Below, one piece after another: positions 53,634 to 63,998 of a DNA stretch of 64,000 bases. The notes under the pieces were generated by a model. The model was given only the letters and a program-made list of their open reading frames with translations. It did not search any database and was not told the origin of the DNA. Numbering within the stretch: position 1 is the stretch's first letter; each line of letters starts with the position of its first letter. The translations under genes were made by a program, and so were the position numbers. This DNA is from Phaeodactylibacter sp. (GTDB lineage Bacteria; Bacteroidota; Bacteroidia; Chitinophagales; Saprospiraceae): positions 1 through 64,000 of the forward strand of contig NZ_JALEGS010000006.1 in the NCBI RefSeq assembly GCF_022763345.1, in the 5' to 3' direction.

Positions 53634-56600
53634 ATGAGAAAACATTTACTAATTCCTTTCTTTTTGCTCTTCCTTACCTCACTATTGCAAGCCACAACCG
53701 ACCCTATTGTGGTAGAGCTGGAAGGCACAAGGTCAAGGCACCGCCTGTCCACAAAGGCAGAAGGCCCCTTTGCGCTGACCCTTTGCCAGTTGCAGCCCGG
53801 AGAGCAATATCAACTCTGGCTGAGCCCACAGGCACAGGAAGGAGGCGAAGTTCGTTTTCTTTCGGAAGCAGGTACACCGGAAATCACCTACAGCTTCACG
53901 GCTGCATCAGCCTGCCAAAGCATTCCGGTTACGCAGTTGGCCCCGGGAGCACTAAAGGCCCGTTTTATCCTGTCCGTTAGTTGTGAATCTTGTGAGCGCC
54001 CTCCCGGTGAAAACCGTATGGCTGGCCTGACCATAAGCCCGGGCGTGGATGCATTGACGCTCATCCAGGATGTTTTCATCGGCGGCAACTGCTTCGATGT
54101 GTCTAACGTTACCCTGATTGGCAGCCCTTCAAGCGCTGGGCAATTTGGTATGGGCGCCACCTCAGTAGGTGTAAATTCCGGCGTCATCATCTCCAGTGGT
54201 AATGTCAGTGATGCCACCGGGCCCAACAATTCCGGTAGTACCGGTAGCAATATGGGCGGAGGCAGCCACCCTGATCTTGCAGACCTGGCAGGTTCCAATA
54301 CTGTATTTGACGCAACGGGTATTGAGTTCCAGTTTACTCCCACTGTTGATAATATCACCTTCAACTACGTTTTCGCTTCGGAAGAGTATTGCGAATTTGT
54401 AGATGCGGGTTACAATGACGTTTTTGGTTTTTTCATTAGCGGTCCCGGCATCAATGGCGGCTTCACCGGCAATGGTGAAAATATCGCCGTACTGCCCGGT
54501 TCAAACATTGGGGTAACTATTGACAACATCAATGATCAGGACAACACCGTATTCTTCGTGCCCAATTCCGGGAGTTGTGGAGCAGGGGTCATTAACAATG
54601 ACATCGAGTTCGATGGCTTTACCAGAGTGCTCACAGCGATCGCTAATGTTCAAGAATGCGAAACCTACACCATCCGGCTTTTGGTAGGTGATGTGGGCGA
54701 TGGCATCTATGACTCTGCCGTATTCCTTGAAGCCAACAGTTTCGCAGCCGGTGGTACGGCTACCGGGGAAGCCTTCTCCCCCACCACCAACAGCAATATT
54801 ACCTACGAGGCCTGCTCGGATGGCTATTTCTCGCTTGATGTGGGGGGAGACCTGTCCACCACCCGTATCGTTGACCTGATCGTTTCCCCGAACAGCACAG
54901 CGACACCGGGTGTGGATTATGCCAATTTCCCATTATCTGTGACTGCTTTTCCCGGGCAATCCACCATACAGATCCCGATTGATGTTTTTGCAGACAATAT
55001 CGTAGAGGGCCAGGAAACCATCATCCTTGAAATTCAGAACTCTTGCTCCTGCATTAACGGCACCATTGAACTCATCATTCAGGACAGCCCGCCCCTTGAT
55101 GTGACGGTCCCTCCTGTTGAAGTCTGCCCCGGAGAGCCCGCATCGCTGGCTGCGGCAGTCAGTGGAGGCATCCCGGGTTTTAGTTACACCTGGAGCAATG
55201 CAGCCTCCAGTTCTGCGATCACCGTGACGCCCAACGAAACGACCACCTATACCGTCACCGTCACCGATCAGTGCGGCCTTACGGCAACAACAGATGCAAC
55301 AGTAACCGTCAGTGGTGCATCAGAAGCTACCCTTACCGGGCAGGGGCAGTTTTGTGAAGCTCCTTTCACTGCGGAACTCCAGGTGACTTTTCAGGGGAGT
55401 GGTCCCTGGCTATTTGCCTATTCCCTGAACGGTGTCCCTCAACCAGATATCGTCGCCACGGAAAATCCACTTATCATAGAAGTCAATTCACCTGGATTTT
55501 ATCAGGCAGAATATGTTGCGCCTCAGGCCTATCCTACCTGCGTGGGGCAGGCGCAGGGTTCGGCTTTTATTGAGCTGCTCGACCTCAATCCTCAGGTAGA
55601 TGCGGAGCCTGTTTCCTGTACTGGTGCCACTGATGGGGAAGTCTCGATAAATGTGAGCGGTGGTGCGCCTCCATTTTATTTCAGCTGGTACGATGTAACA
55701 AATGACCAGCCACTGCCGGATGAGAGCAACACTTTAACTGATCTTGCCCCCGGCACCTACGAAGCCTACATTGTCGATGGCTTTGGGTGTGCGGATACCG
55801 TTCAGGTGGAAGTGGAAGAACCCATGCCGGTATCAGCAAGCATAGCTTCCACAGAAGGCGTGAACTGCCTGAATCCAAATGGTGGCAGTATCGATCTGGA
55901 GGTAAGCGGAGGCTCGCCAGGCTATGATTTTAACTGGAGCAACGGCGCCAGCAGTGAGGACCCCGCCAACCTTCAGGCCGGCGAATACTTTGTGACCATC
56001 ACGGATGATGAAGGCTGCACCACCACAGCTTCGGCAGTGGTTGAAGAAAACTTTGACTTGCCAACAGTAGATTCCAATGTCCCGGATACCGTCACCTGCT
56101 TCCAGCCTGCCGTCACACTGAATGGCACGGGTTCGTCCACAGGCCCTGAATTTACGGCTTCCTGGTCGGGCCCCGGATTGCCTCCAACGGATGGGCTGAA
56201 CGCCTTTGCACAGCAGAGTGGCGACTTCATTCTCACGATCACCAACACCGCAAATGGCTGTATTGCCTACGATACGGTGACCGTTGCAGCCGATAATGCA
56301 GCGCCCGACGTAGTGCTGTCTCCGGGTACTATCACCTGCGATGCGCCCGAAATTCAGATCAATACTAACGGCAGCAGCAGCGGCCCCGCCTTTTCCTATT
56401 CCTGGTCGGGCCCTGCAGTGGTGAACGGTGCCAACAGCCTCTCCCCCACTGTGGATGGGCCGGGCACCTACAATTTATCCATTACAAATAACGACAACGG
56501 TTGCAGTAGCAGCAGCACTGTGGAAATCACAGAGAACACCACCCTCCCTGCCATTGATGCAGGCCCGGGTACTGAACTCACCTGCGAGGAGCCGGAAGTG

Positions 56601-59600
56601 TCCTTATCCGCAACCGCCACAGGCAATACCGGCGATTATGTCTACACCTGGACCTCTGCCGATGGAAATATTGTCAGCGGGGGCAACACCCTATCCCCTA
56701 TGGTGAACGCAGGCGGGCTCTACCAACTCCAGGTAACCGATACCCTCAATGGCTGCACAGCTACAGATACGGTTTCCATCGTGAAGGATGACAATCTGCC
56801 CGTAGCCATCATCACCGGTCCTGAAGTACTGAATTGTGACAACCCTACCCTGCAGTTCAATGCCGAGAATTCCAATCTTGGCCCGGATGGTATTTATGAC
56901 TGGTCGACTCCCGATGGGAACATCCTCAGTGGAGCCACTACCCTTACACCAACCATTGATGCACCGGGCGAATACCAATTGATTATTTCAGCGCCAAGTA
57001 TTGCCTGTTATGACACCGCCACTTTTTTGGTCGCCATTGATACCCTCTCGCCACAGGTCGACCTACCATCGCCAGGTATTCTGAACTGCTATAACGATAG
57101 CCTGCTGCTGCTTGGTAGCGCGGCCACCAATAGCGGCGAGAACATTCTGACCTGGAATGGCCCTGCCGGGCAAATTCCAACCGACAGCATTCCTTTGGAG
57201 CAAAACATCACCGAACCCGGGCTTTACGCCTTACAGGTTACCGACCCGGTCAATGGCTGTACCACCACAGCTGAAGTCATGGTGCAGGAGGATATCGCTA
57301 TCCCACAAGCTGCTATTGCTGCACCCGAGGTGCTCGACTGCGGAACGGCCAGCATTATGCTTGACGGGTCTTCCTCCAGCAGTGGGGCTAATTTCAGCTA
57401 CGCCTGGACCGCCCCTGACTCCTCCTCCGTTGGCTCCAATATCAATCAGCTGACGGGTATTGATCAGCCCGGAACCTATCAGCTACAGGTACTGAATACG
57501 GAGAACGGTTGCAGCAACACCATAACAGCGCTAGTGGAAATCGACACCATACTACCGGAAGTAGCCATTGCGCCACCGGCAACGCTGACCTGTGCAGATA
57601 CAGTCATCGCCCTCTCCGGCAATGCGACAGCTAACAGCAACACCCTGATTTATGAATGGAGCACCGCCAACGGGAACCTGCTGAGCGGAGCCACCACACC
57701 GGAACTGTCCACCGATGCACCGGGCACCTATACCCTTCAGGTGACCAACACCACCAATGAATGCGTACAAAGTATCAGCGTAGATGTCGGTCAGGATGTT
57801 GAAACACCAACAGTAGATGCGGGCCCAGCTACTACGCTAAATTGTGCGGAGACCACTTATACCCTACAGGCGTCAGCCAGTGGCAATGCGCCTCTATCCT
57901 ATGCCTGGACTTCACAGGATGGCAATATTGCGAATGGTGCCAACGACCTGAATGCCACTATTGATGCACCGGGCACCTACACCCTGCAAGTCATCAATGA
58001 GAATAATGGCTGCACCAACAGCAGCAGCGTTAGCATTGATGAGGACGTCGCACTGCCTGCCATCACCGTTGATGCAGACCCGCAGATAGACTGTGACAGC
58101 CCGACCGCAACCCTGGACGGCAGCAACTCCGATAGTGGCCCCAATTTGATCTATGCTTGGTCCACGCCGGATGGCAACTTCAACGAGGCAACAGATGCAC
58201 CGTCCATCACTGCACTTCAGGCCGGGACCTATACGCTTCAAATTACCAATACCGACAACCTGTGCACTGTAACGGAAGCAGTGACCGTAGTGGAAAACAC
58301 GGCCGTCCCTCAGGCCGATGCCGGTGCGGACGGCATTCTGAACTGCGATGTCAATAGTATCAGCGTTGGTGGCAGCAATACCAGCCAGGATGGGCCACTG
58401 GTCTATACCTGGACCCTGAACGGGGCTCCGATTGCCAGTGCAGACAGCCCGACTTTCGAGGCCAATCAGCCCGGGCTATACCAGCTTTCCGTCCTCAATA
58501 CAGACAATCAGTGCGAAGCGCTGGATGAAGTCGAAGTCTCCATTGATACCATCTTGCCAACAGCAACAGCTCTGGCTCCTGATGTGCTGACTTGTACCAC
58601 AACCAGCCTGCAATTAGATGCAAGTGGTTCCAGTCAGGGTAGTAGCTTCACCTATGCCTGGAGCACCCCTGACGGACAGCTGGACAGCCCCGAAGACGTG
58701 CTTAACCCAACGGTCAGCAGTGGCGGCACCTATACGCTTCTGGTTACCAACAACAGCAATGGTTGCCAACAGCAGGCTAGCATCGAGGTACAACAAGATA
58801 CGCTATCGCCGGTAGCAGATGCCGGTGCCCCCCTCCGGTTAACCTGTACAGACACCCTGCTCAACCTGGATGCAACCGGCTCCAGTCAGGGCAGCTTCCT
58901 GTATAACTGGTCCGGGCCTGGATTGCCTTCCGGAACAGGTGGCCTAAATCCAGAAGTACAAGTGCCGGGGACTTATTTACTGGAAGTCATCAACATCCAA
59001 AACGGGTGCAGTGCCACCGATGAAGCCCTGGTCACCCAGGATATTACGCCACCGGCAATCGCTATTGATGCGCCCGAAATACTCGACTGCGCGCTTACTG
59101 AGCAATTGCTGGATGCCACGGGTTCAAGCCAGGGTGCTGAGTTTAGCTATACCTGGACGACGGCAAATGGCAGCATAACCGAAGGTCAGAATACCCTACA
59201 GCCCAATATTGGATCACCGGGGACCTACAACCTCCTGATCACTAATACCGACAATGGTTGCACCAGCAGCCAAAGTGTTGAAGTCGGCCAGGACATCACG
59301 CCTCCGGTAGTTGCGGCAAGCACTCCTGATACTTTAACCTGTACCACTACCAGCTTGCAACTCGACGCTAGCGGCAGTAGCAGCGGACCGGTCTTTGACT
59401 ACAACTGGAGTACCAGCAATGGTACCCTTCAGAGCGGCACCAACACCCCTACTCCAGTGGTCAGCAGCGGAGGGCTTTACCTGTTAACGCTTACCAATAC
59501 AGAAAACAACTGCGTCAGCACCCTTGAAGTCGGTGTAGTGCAGGATACCCTAGCTCCGGTAGCCGAAGCCGGTAGCCCACAGGAGCTCAATTGTGACTTC

Positions 59601-61823
59601 CCGGTGCTGTCGCTGTCCGGTGCAGGGTCGAGTACCAATGGCTTTTCCTACAACTGGAATGGCCCCGGACTGCTCAGCGGCACGAATGACCTTTCACCGG
59701 AAGTAAACCAGCCGGGTACCTACACGCTTGCCGTGACCAACGACTTCAATGGCTGTGTGTCTACGGATGCGGTGGCCATTACACAGGATACCATTACGCC
59801 AATCATTTCCATTAACGATCCCCAGGTATTGAACTGCGATCTGACCGCCCAGCAACTCCAGGCCGGCAACAGCAGCCAGGGTGCCGAATTCCAGTACACC
59901 TGGACTACACCAAGTGGCAATATTGACAGTGGCAGCCAGACCCTGCAGCCCACCATCAATGCCCCCGGCGAGTATACCCTGCTGATTGAGAATACCAGTA
60001 ACGGTTGCGATGCGCTTGCCAGTATTGTTGTCGAACAAGACACCATCGCTCCCGAGGTGGCAGCCCTCACGCCCGACACCCTGACCTGTGCCGTAACCAA
60101 TGTAGCAATCGATGCCAGCGCCTCCAGCAATGGCTCCGAATTTGACTACAACTGGTCCACTGCCAACGGACAGATTCTCTCGGGTGGGCAGACCAATAGC
60201 CCTACCGTGAGCAGTGGCGGCATCTATACCCTGGTATTGACCAATACCGTCAACTTCTGCAGCAGCGAGCTGACGATACCCGTTGTGCAGGACACTTTGT
60301 CGCCAGTGGCAGAGGCAGGTACCACGGCCGAACTCAACTGCGACAGCCCCAGCCTAACCCTTAGTGGTTCCGGGTCCAGCACTGGCGGTTTTAGTTACGA
60401 ATGGCAGGGGCCAGGCGTGCTCAATGGTGGCGGCACCCTCAATCCTGCTGTCAACTTGCCGGGCACTTACACCCTCGTCGTCACCAACAACTTCAATCAG
60501 TGTACGGCAACCGATGCGGTGGAAATCACACAGGATGTGAACCTTCCAAGCGTAATATTCACGCCTCCCGGTACGCTGACTTGTTCCGTGGAAACCGTAC
60601 TGCTCGATGCCAGCGCCAGTACACAGGGCGATAACTTCACCTTCAACTGGTCTACTTTGGATGGCAACTTTGTGGGCTCGACCAATAGCCTGTCCGTTTC
60701 CATCGATGAGCCGGGCACCTACGACCTGACCATTGAGAACATGCTCACGGGCTGCTCCAACAGCAATCAGGTGGTCGTTGATCAGGATATTATTGCCCCG
60801 GCAGCAGAAGCGGGCAACACCTTTGTGCTGGAATGTTGGGAGGACACCGCCAATCTTGACGGCTCCAATTCACAGCAGGGGCCGAATATCACCTATCAGT
60901 GGACGACAGTTGGAGGAGGGTTCACCTCTGGGGCAACGACTACTGCTCCGGTTATTAATGCACCGGGGCTGTACACCCTCTTGGTTATTAATACCGAAAA
61001 TGGATGTTCTGCGCAGGATCAGGTTCTGGTAACCCAACCCGTTCCGGAGGCCAGCTTCGACCTCATCCAACCGCCTTGCTTCGGCGATCCGGGCACCATA
61101 CGGTTCCCGGAGGTTACGGGTGGAACGCCACCTTATGAGTTCTCCATTGACGGAGGAGACTCTTATCAGGCGGGCAGCATTTTTGCCGATGTATCGCCCG
61201 GCAACTACGAGCTAATTGTGCGCGATGAGAACGGCTGCACCTATGAGGCCAACGCCGCCATTATTCAGCCCGACTCCACCGTCGCCATTATTGACCCTGC
61301 CGAGGCAACGATTCAATTTGGCGAAAGCTACACCATCAAGGGGCAGACCAATCTTGTACCGGATGACATTGCGGATATCTTCTGGTCTAACCCGGGTTCA
61401 CTTAGTTGTGATGATTGCCTGCGCCCAACGGCCAATCCGCTGCGCACCACGGATTACCTCGTCACGGTAGTTAGCAACAACGGCTGTATAGACCAGGCAC
61501 CTTTCCGCCTGTTCGTAGACCGGACTCAAACCGTTTATGTACCCAATGCCTTCTCGCCAAACGGTGATGGCACGAACGACCTGTTCTATATTTTTGCCCG
61601 AAACGGCGTCATAGAAAACATCCGGGCATTCCGGATTTACAACCGCTGGGGAGAGCCTGTATTTGAAGGCTACAACCTCTCGCCCAACAATCCGGAGCAC
61701 GGTTGGGACGGCACCTTCCGGGGAGAACAGATGAACAACGCCGTTTTTGCCTGGCATGCTGAGATCGAGTTTATTGATGGTACAGTTGAGCACTTCAAGG
61801 GGGATGTACAATTGTCTCGTTAG
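53634..61823 (+). CDS. Giant choice-of-anchor L / CHU_C adhesin with about 20 Ig-like modules
   Basis: 2729 aa. The ATG at 53634 begins the signal peptide MRKHLLIPFFLLFLTSLLQA; a GTG 24 nt earlier is unlikely. Order: beta domain as in the upstream paralog, choice-of-anchor L (about residues 140-365), Calx-beta-like (to about 490), Ig-like and SprB-like modules (490-800), then about 20 modules of ~82 residues each (56050-61030), a SprB-like repeat, and the CHU_C C-terminal domain (VPNAFSPNGDGTND, NRWGEPVF, HGWDGTFRGE). It is exported by the T9SS, probably surface-fixed and acting in adhesion or gliding. The cysteine pair in each module (LxC and NGC) would staple the folds outside the cell. Confidence 0.9.
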   Translation: MRKHLLIPFFLLFLTSLLQATTDPIVVELEGTRSRHRLSTKAEGPFALTLCQLQPGEQYQLWLSPQAQEGGEVRFLSEAGTPEITYSFTAASACQSIPVTQLAPGALKARFILSVSCESCERPPGENRMAGLTISPGVDALTLIQDVFIGGNCFDVSNVTLIGSPSSAGQFGMGATSVGVNSGVIISSGNVSDATGPNNSGSTGSNMGGGSHPDLADLAGSNTVFDATGIEFQFTPTVDNITFNYVFASEEYCEFVDAGYNDVFGFFISGPGINGGFTGNGENIAVLPGSNIGVTIDNINDQDNTVFFVPNSGSCGAGVINNDIEFDGFTRVLTAIANVQECETYTIRLLVGDVGDGIYDSAVFLEANSFAAGGTATGEAFSPTTNSNITYEACSDGYFSLDVGGDLSTTRIVDLIVSPNSTATPGVDYANFPLSVTAFPGQSTIQIPIDVFADNIVEGQETIILEIQNSCSCINGTIELIIQDSPPLDVTVPPVEVCPGEPASLAAAVSGGIPGFSYTWSNAASSSAITVTPNETTTYTVTVTDQCGLTATTDATVTVSGASEATLTGQGQFCEAPFTAELQVTFQGSGPWLFAYSLNGVPQPDIVATENPLIIEVNSPGFYQAEYVAPQAYPTCVGQAQGSAFIELLDLNPQVDAEPVSCTGATDGEVSINVSGGAPPFYFSWYDVTNDQPLPDESNTLTDLAPGTYEAYIVDGFGCADTVQVEVEEPMPVSASIASTEGVNCLNPNGGSIDLEVSGGSPGYDFNWSNGASSEDPANLQAGEYFVTITDDEGCTTTASAVVEENFDLPTVDSNVPDTVTCFQPAVTLNGTGSSTGPEFTASWSGPGLPPTDGLNAFAQQSGDFILTITNTANGCIAYDTVTVAADNAAPDVVLSPGTITCDAPEIQINTNGSSSGPAFSYSWSGPAVVNGANSLSPTVDGPGTYNLSITNNDNGCSSSSTVEITENTTLPAIDAGPGTELTCEEPEVSLSATATGNTGDYVYTWTSADGNIVSGGNTLSPMVNAGGLYQLQVTDTLNGCTATDTVSIVKDDNLPVAIITGPEVLNCDNPTLQFNAENSNLGPDGIYDWSTPDGNILSGATTLTPTIDAPGEYQLIISAPSIACYDTATFLVAIDTLSPQVDLPSPGILNCYNDSLLLLGSAATNSGENILTWNGPAGQIPTDSIPLEQNITEPGLYALQVTDPVNGCTTTAEVMVQEDIAIPQAAIAAPEVLDCGTASIMLDGSSSSSGANFSYAWTAPDSSSVGSNINQLTGIDQPGTYQLQVLNTENGCSNTITALVEIDTILPEVAIAPPATLTCADTVIALSGNATANSNTLIYEWSTANGNLLSGATTPELSTDAPGTYTLQVTNTTNECVQSISVDVGQDVETPTVDAGPATTLNCAETTYTLQASASGNAPLSYAWTSQDGNIANGANDLNATIDAPGTYTLQVINENNGCTNSSSVSIDEDVALPAITVDADPQIDCDSPTATLDGSNSDSGPNLIYAWSTPDGNFNEATDAPSITALQAGTYTLQITNTDNLCTVTEAVTVVENTAVPQADAGADGILNCDVNSISVGGSNTSQDGPLVYTWTLNGAPIASADSPTFEANQPGLYQLSVLNTDNQCEALDEVEVSIDTILPTATALAPDVLTCTTTSLQLDASGSSQGSSFTYAWSTPDGQLDSPEDVLNPTVSSGGTYTLLVTNNSNGCQQQASIEVQQDTLSPVADAGAPLRLTCTDTLLNLDATGSSQGSFLYNWSGPGLPSGTGGLNPEVQVPGTYLLEVINIQNGCSATDEALVTQDITPPAIAIDAPEILDCALTEQLLDATGSSQGAEFSYTWTTANGSITEGQNTLQPNIGSPGTYNLLITNTDNGCTSSQSVEVGQDITPPVVAASTPDTLTCTTTSLQLDASGSSSGPVFDYNWSTSNGTLQSGTNTPTPVVSSGGLYLLTLTNTENNCVSTLEVGVVQDTLAPVAEAGSPQELNCDFPVLSLSGAGSSTNGFSYNWNGPGLLSGTNDLSPEVNQPGTYTLAVTNDFNGCVSTDAVAITQDTITPIISINDPQVLNCDLTAQQLQAGNSSQGAEFQYTWTTPSGNIDSGSQTLQPTINAPGEYTLLIENTSNGCDALASIVVEQDTIAPEVAALTPDTLTCAVTNVAIDASASSNGSEFDYNWSTANGQILSGGQTNSPTVSSGGIYTLVLTNTVNFCSSELTIPVVQDTLSPVAEAGTTAELNCDSPSLTLSGSGSSTGGFSYEWQGPGVLNGGGTLNPAVNLPGTYTLVVTNNFNQCTATDAVEITQDVNLPSVIFTPPGTLTCSVETVLLDASASTQGDNFTFNWSTLDGNFVGSTNSLSVSIDEPGTYDLTIENMLTGCSNSNQVVVDQDIIAPAAEAGNTFVLECWEDTANLDGSNSQQGPNITYQWTTVGGGFTSGATTTAPVINAPGLYTLLVINTENGCSAQDQVLVTQPVPEASFDLIQPPCFGDPGTIRFPEVTGGTPPYEFSIDGGDSYQAGSIFADVSPGNYELIVRDENGCTYEANAAIIQPDSTVAIIDPAEATIQFGESYTIKGQTNLVPDDIADIFWSNPGSLSCDDCLRPTANPLRTTDYLVTVVSNNGCIDQAPFRLFVDRTQTVYVPNAFSPNGDGTNDLFYIFARNGVIENIRAFRIYNRWGEPVFEGYNLSPNNPEHGWDGTFRGEQMNNAVFAWHAEIEFIDGTVEHFKGDVQLSR
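56050..61030 (+). repeat. About 20 tandem Ig-like coding modules, partly in a 3-module super-repeat
   Basis: Modules of ~245 nt start with Asp/Asn-x-x-x-Pro and carry LxC about 15 residues later and NGC near the end. From about 58545 to 60540 they follow a B-C-A order three times. B modules start near 58545, 59295 and 60038; C near 58800, 59540 and 60293; A near 59040 and 59787. The super-unit is about 745 nt (248 aa). B modules share PDTLTCTTTSLQLDASGS, C modules AEAG...LNC with Y-W-GPG, A modules a DPQVL/APEIL start. Confidence 0.85.
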
Positions 61824-61851
61824 CAGTAATGCTTAAAGCAATATAGCAGAC

Positions 61852-61890
61852 CGAAGGCCGCTTTAGCATTGCTGGGGCGGCCTTCGTTTT
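61852..61890 (+). terminator. Terminator of the giant adhesin gene
   Basis: 10-bp perfect stem CGAAGGCCGC / GCGGCCTTCG (61852-61861 / 61877-61886) followed by TTTT. It makes the next gene a separate unit. Confidence 0.85.
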
Positions 61891-62006
61891 GGGCAACCAG
61901 CAACAAAAAAATACCTCTGGCGTTTTATTCGTATGCGCTTCAAGGCCAAGGTTACCCCAGACGGCTAGCAACGCGTACCCTATATCATTCAAATCCAAGT
62001 AAAGCT

Positions 62007-63998
62007 ATGATCCGGTATTCCTATATTCTAATTGTGCTTCTTTTTGCGGCACTCAGCAGCTGTACTTACACTGAAAAAGTCCGAGACGGGCAAACTGCGA
62101 TTGAGGTCAAGCAATACGCTGTAGCCCTCGAACTCCTCCAAAAAGAATACGAGAAATCCAAAAGCCGCGTTGAGAAAGGGCGCATTGCTTATAAAATCGG
62201 CGAAGCTTACAAAAACCTCAATCAGAGCGACCTCGCCATCCGCTGGTACAAGATTGCCTATGATAATCAGTACGGGTGGGAATCCCTGCGCGAGTACGCC
62301 TTTGCGTTGAAACAAGCCGAGCGCTACGATGAAGCCGCCCGGGCCTTCAAAGACCTGGGCATAGAAATCGGCAGCCCCTATGAATACCGCCGGGAAATCA
62401 GCGCCTGTCAGATCGCTCAGGGCTGGAAGGACCTGCGCCCGGAGTATGAGGTGGAAGTTATGGGCTTTAACTCCAGCCGGGCGGAATATGCTCCTGTACT
62501 TTACAAGAGCAACCAGCTCGTGATCACTTCCGACCGCGCAAACAGCACTGGTGATGACACCTACAACTGGACCGGCAATGCCTTTTCCGACCTTTTCCTG
62601 GTCGACCTGGAGTCCAATACCGTTTCCGACTTCACTGGTCCACTCAATACAGAAGATAACGAAGGGACGGCCATCTTCAACAGCGACTATACTGAAGTCT
62701 ACTTTACCCGTTGTTTCGGCGGTGGCAAGTGGGATGCAGACCACTGCAAGATTATGCGTTCGGAAGTAAGTGGCAACAGCTGGAGCATACCACAGCCCCT
62801 GTCCTTTATGCAAGAAGGCGTCAATTACGGCGGGCCGGCACTTTCGGAAGATGGGCAGCGCCTCTACTTCTCTGCCGATCACCCCGATGGCTGGGGCGGG
62901 CACGATCTTTACTACAGCGAGCGGCAAACGGATGGCACCTGGGGCCCTCCTCAACTCATGACGAGGGTGATCAATACCGAAGCCGACGAAATGTTCCCCT
63001 TTGTGGATAAGGACACCCTTTATTTTTCCTCCCGGGGGCATACCGGCATGGGCGGGCTCGATATTTTTAAAACCTACCAGCTGCAAAGCCGGGGCTGGGC
63101 ATCCCCCTATAACCTGAAACCACCGGTCAACTCTGGCTCTGATGATTTCGGGTATATCATTGACTACAGTGCCCCTAAACAAGACGAGGATGTGCTGTAT
63201 TCCGGGTATTTCACTTCCCGGCGGGAAGAAGGTATCGGGAATGATGATATTTACCGTTTCACCAAACGGAGACTGCCTCCGGAAGAGGTCGTACAGGATG
63301 AAGAGCCCCCAAAAGAAATCGAATACAAGCTACTGCTCAAAGGCTTTGTCCTGGAAAAACTCTACGAGGTACCTACTGATCCGAACAGCGTGGTGCTCGG
63401 GCGCAAGCCGTTGCCGGGTTCTACGGTTAAGATTCAGTTTGGGCCCCGTAAAGAAGAAGTGACTGTGGGGGAAGATGGCATGTTCGAGCTGGAGCTGGAA
63501 GAAGAAGCCGACTACACGTTCCTGGCGGCCAAAGAAGGCTACCTGAAAAACGACGCGGCCTTCTCCACCCGTGGTATCGGGCGTGACCCCAACAACCCTG
63601 TGCAGGAATTCGAGATTGAAATCGTGCTGGACCGCATCTTTTTGGATAAGGAAATCCGGCTCGAGAACATTTACTACGATTTCGACAAAGCCAACATCAG
63701 AGAGGATGCCCAGCCTACGCTCAACGACCTGGCCCGCAACCTGGAGCTCAACCCGGACATCCGTATTCAGCTGGGCTCACATACCGACTGCCGGGGCAGC
63801 TCCCGGTACAATCAGGACCTTGCCCAGCGCCGTGCGCAAGCCGCAGTAGATTACCTGATCTCACAGGGCATTGACCCGGGCCGGCTCGTTGCCTTTGGCT
63901 ACGGGGAAAGCGAGCCCGAGGCCGATTGCATCTGCAACCGTTGTACGGAGGAGGAACATCAGATCAACCGGCGGACGACCTTTAAAATTATCGAATAA
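62007..63998 (+). CDS. porE: PorE-like T9SS-associated OmpA lipoprotein
   Basis: 663 aa from ATG 62007, which opens a lipoprotein signal (lipobox ALSSC); the upstream extension of the frame crosses the preceding terminator. N-terminal TPR-like helices (about residues 25-155), a PD40-type beta-propeller (about 165-415, LSEDGQRLYFSADHPDGWGG and SSRGHTGMGGLDIF), a carboxypeptidase-regulatory-like beta domain (about 445-540), and an OmpA/MotB peptidoglycan-binding domain (555-660, IYYDFDKANIRE, SHTDCRGSS, QRRAQAAVDYL). This TPR-WD40-CRD-OmpA order is that of PorE, which anchors the T9SS to the cell wall, and the T9SS cargo genes upstream agree with this. It could also be a paralog with a different role. 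Confidence 0.8.
   Translation: MIRYSYILIVLLFAALSSCTYTEKVRDGQTAIEVKQYAVALELLQKEYEKSKSRVEKGRIAYKIGEAYKNLNQSDLAIRWYKIAYDNQYGWESLREYAFALKQAERYDEAARAFKDLGIEIGSPYEYRREISACQIAQGWKDLRPEYEVEVMGFNSSRAEYAPVLYKSNQLVITSDRANSTGDDTYNWTGNAFSDLFLVDLESNTVSDFTGPLNTEDNEGTAIFNSDYTEVYFTRCFGGGKWDADHCKIMRSEVSGNSWSIPQPLSFMQEGVNYGGPALSEDGQRLYFSADHPDGWGGHDLYYSERQTDGTWGPPQLMTRVINTEADEMFPFVDKDTLYFSSRGHTGMGGLDIFKTYQLQSRGWASPYNLKPPVNSGSDDFGYIIDYSAPKQDEDVLYSGYFTSRREEGIGNDDIYRFTKRRLPPEEVVQDEEPPKEIEYKLLLKGFVLEKLYEVPTDPNSVVLGRKPLPGSTVKIQFGPRKEEVTVGEDGMFELELEEEADYTFLAAKEGYLKNDAAFSTRGIGRDPNNPVQEFEIEIVLDRIFLDKEIRLENIYYDFDKANIREDAQPTLNDLARNLELNPDIRIQLGSHTDCRGSSRYNQDLAQRRAQAAVDYLISQGIDPGRLVAFGYGESEPEADCICNRCTEEEHQINRRTTFKIIE

Noticed and set aside
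56050..61030. Possible CRISPR-like array from regular spacing
   Set aside because: The periodicity is a protein-module repeat in one continuous reading frame, with a period of about 245 nt.
62028..63182. 384-codon minus-strand frame opposite the PorE-like gene
   Set aside because: Antisense shadow of a gene whose domains are all recognisable.
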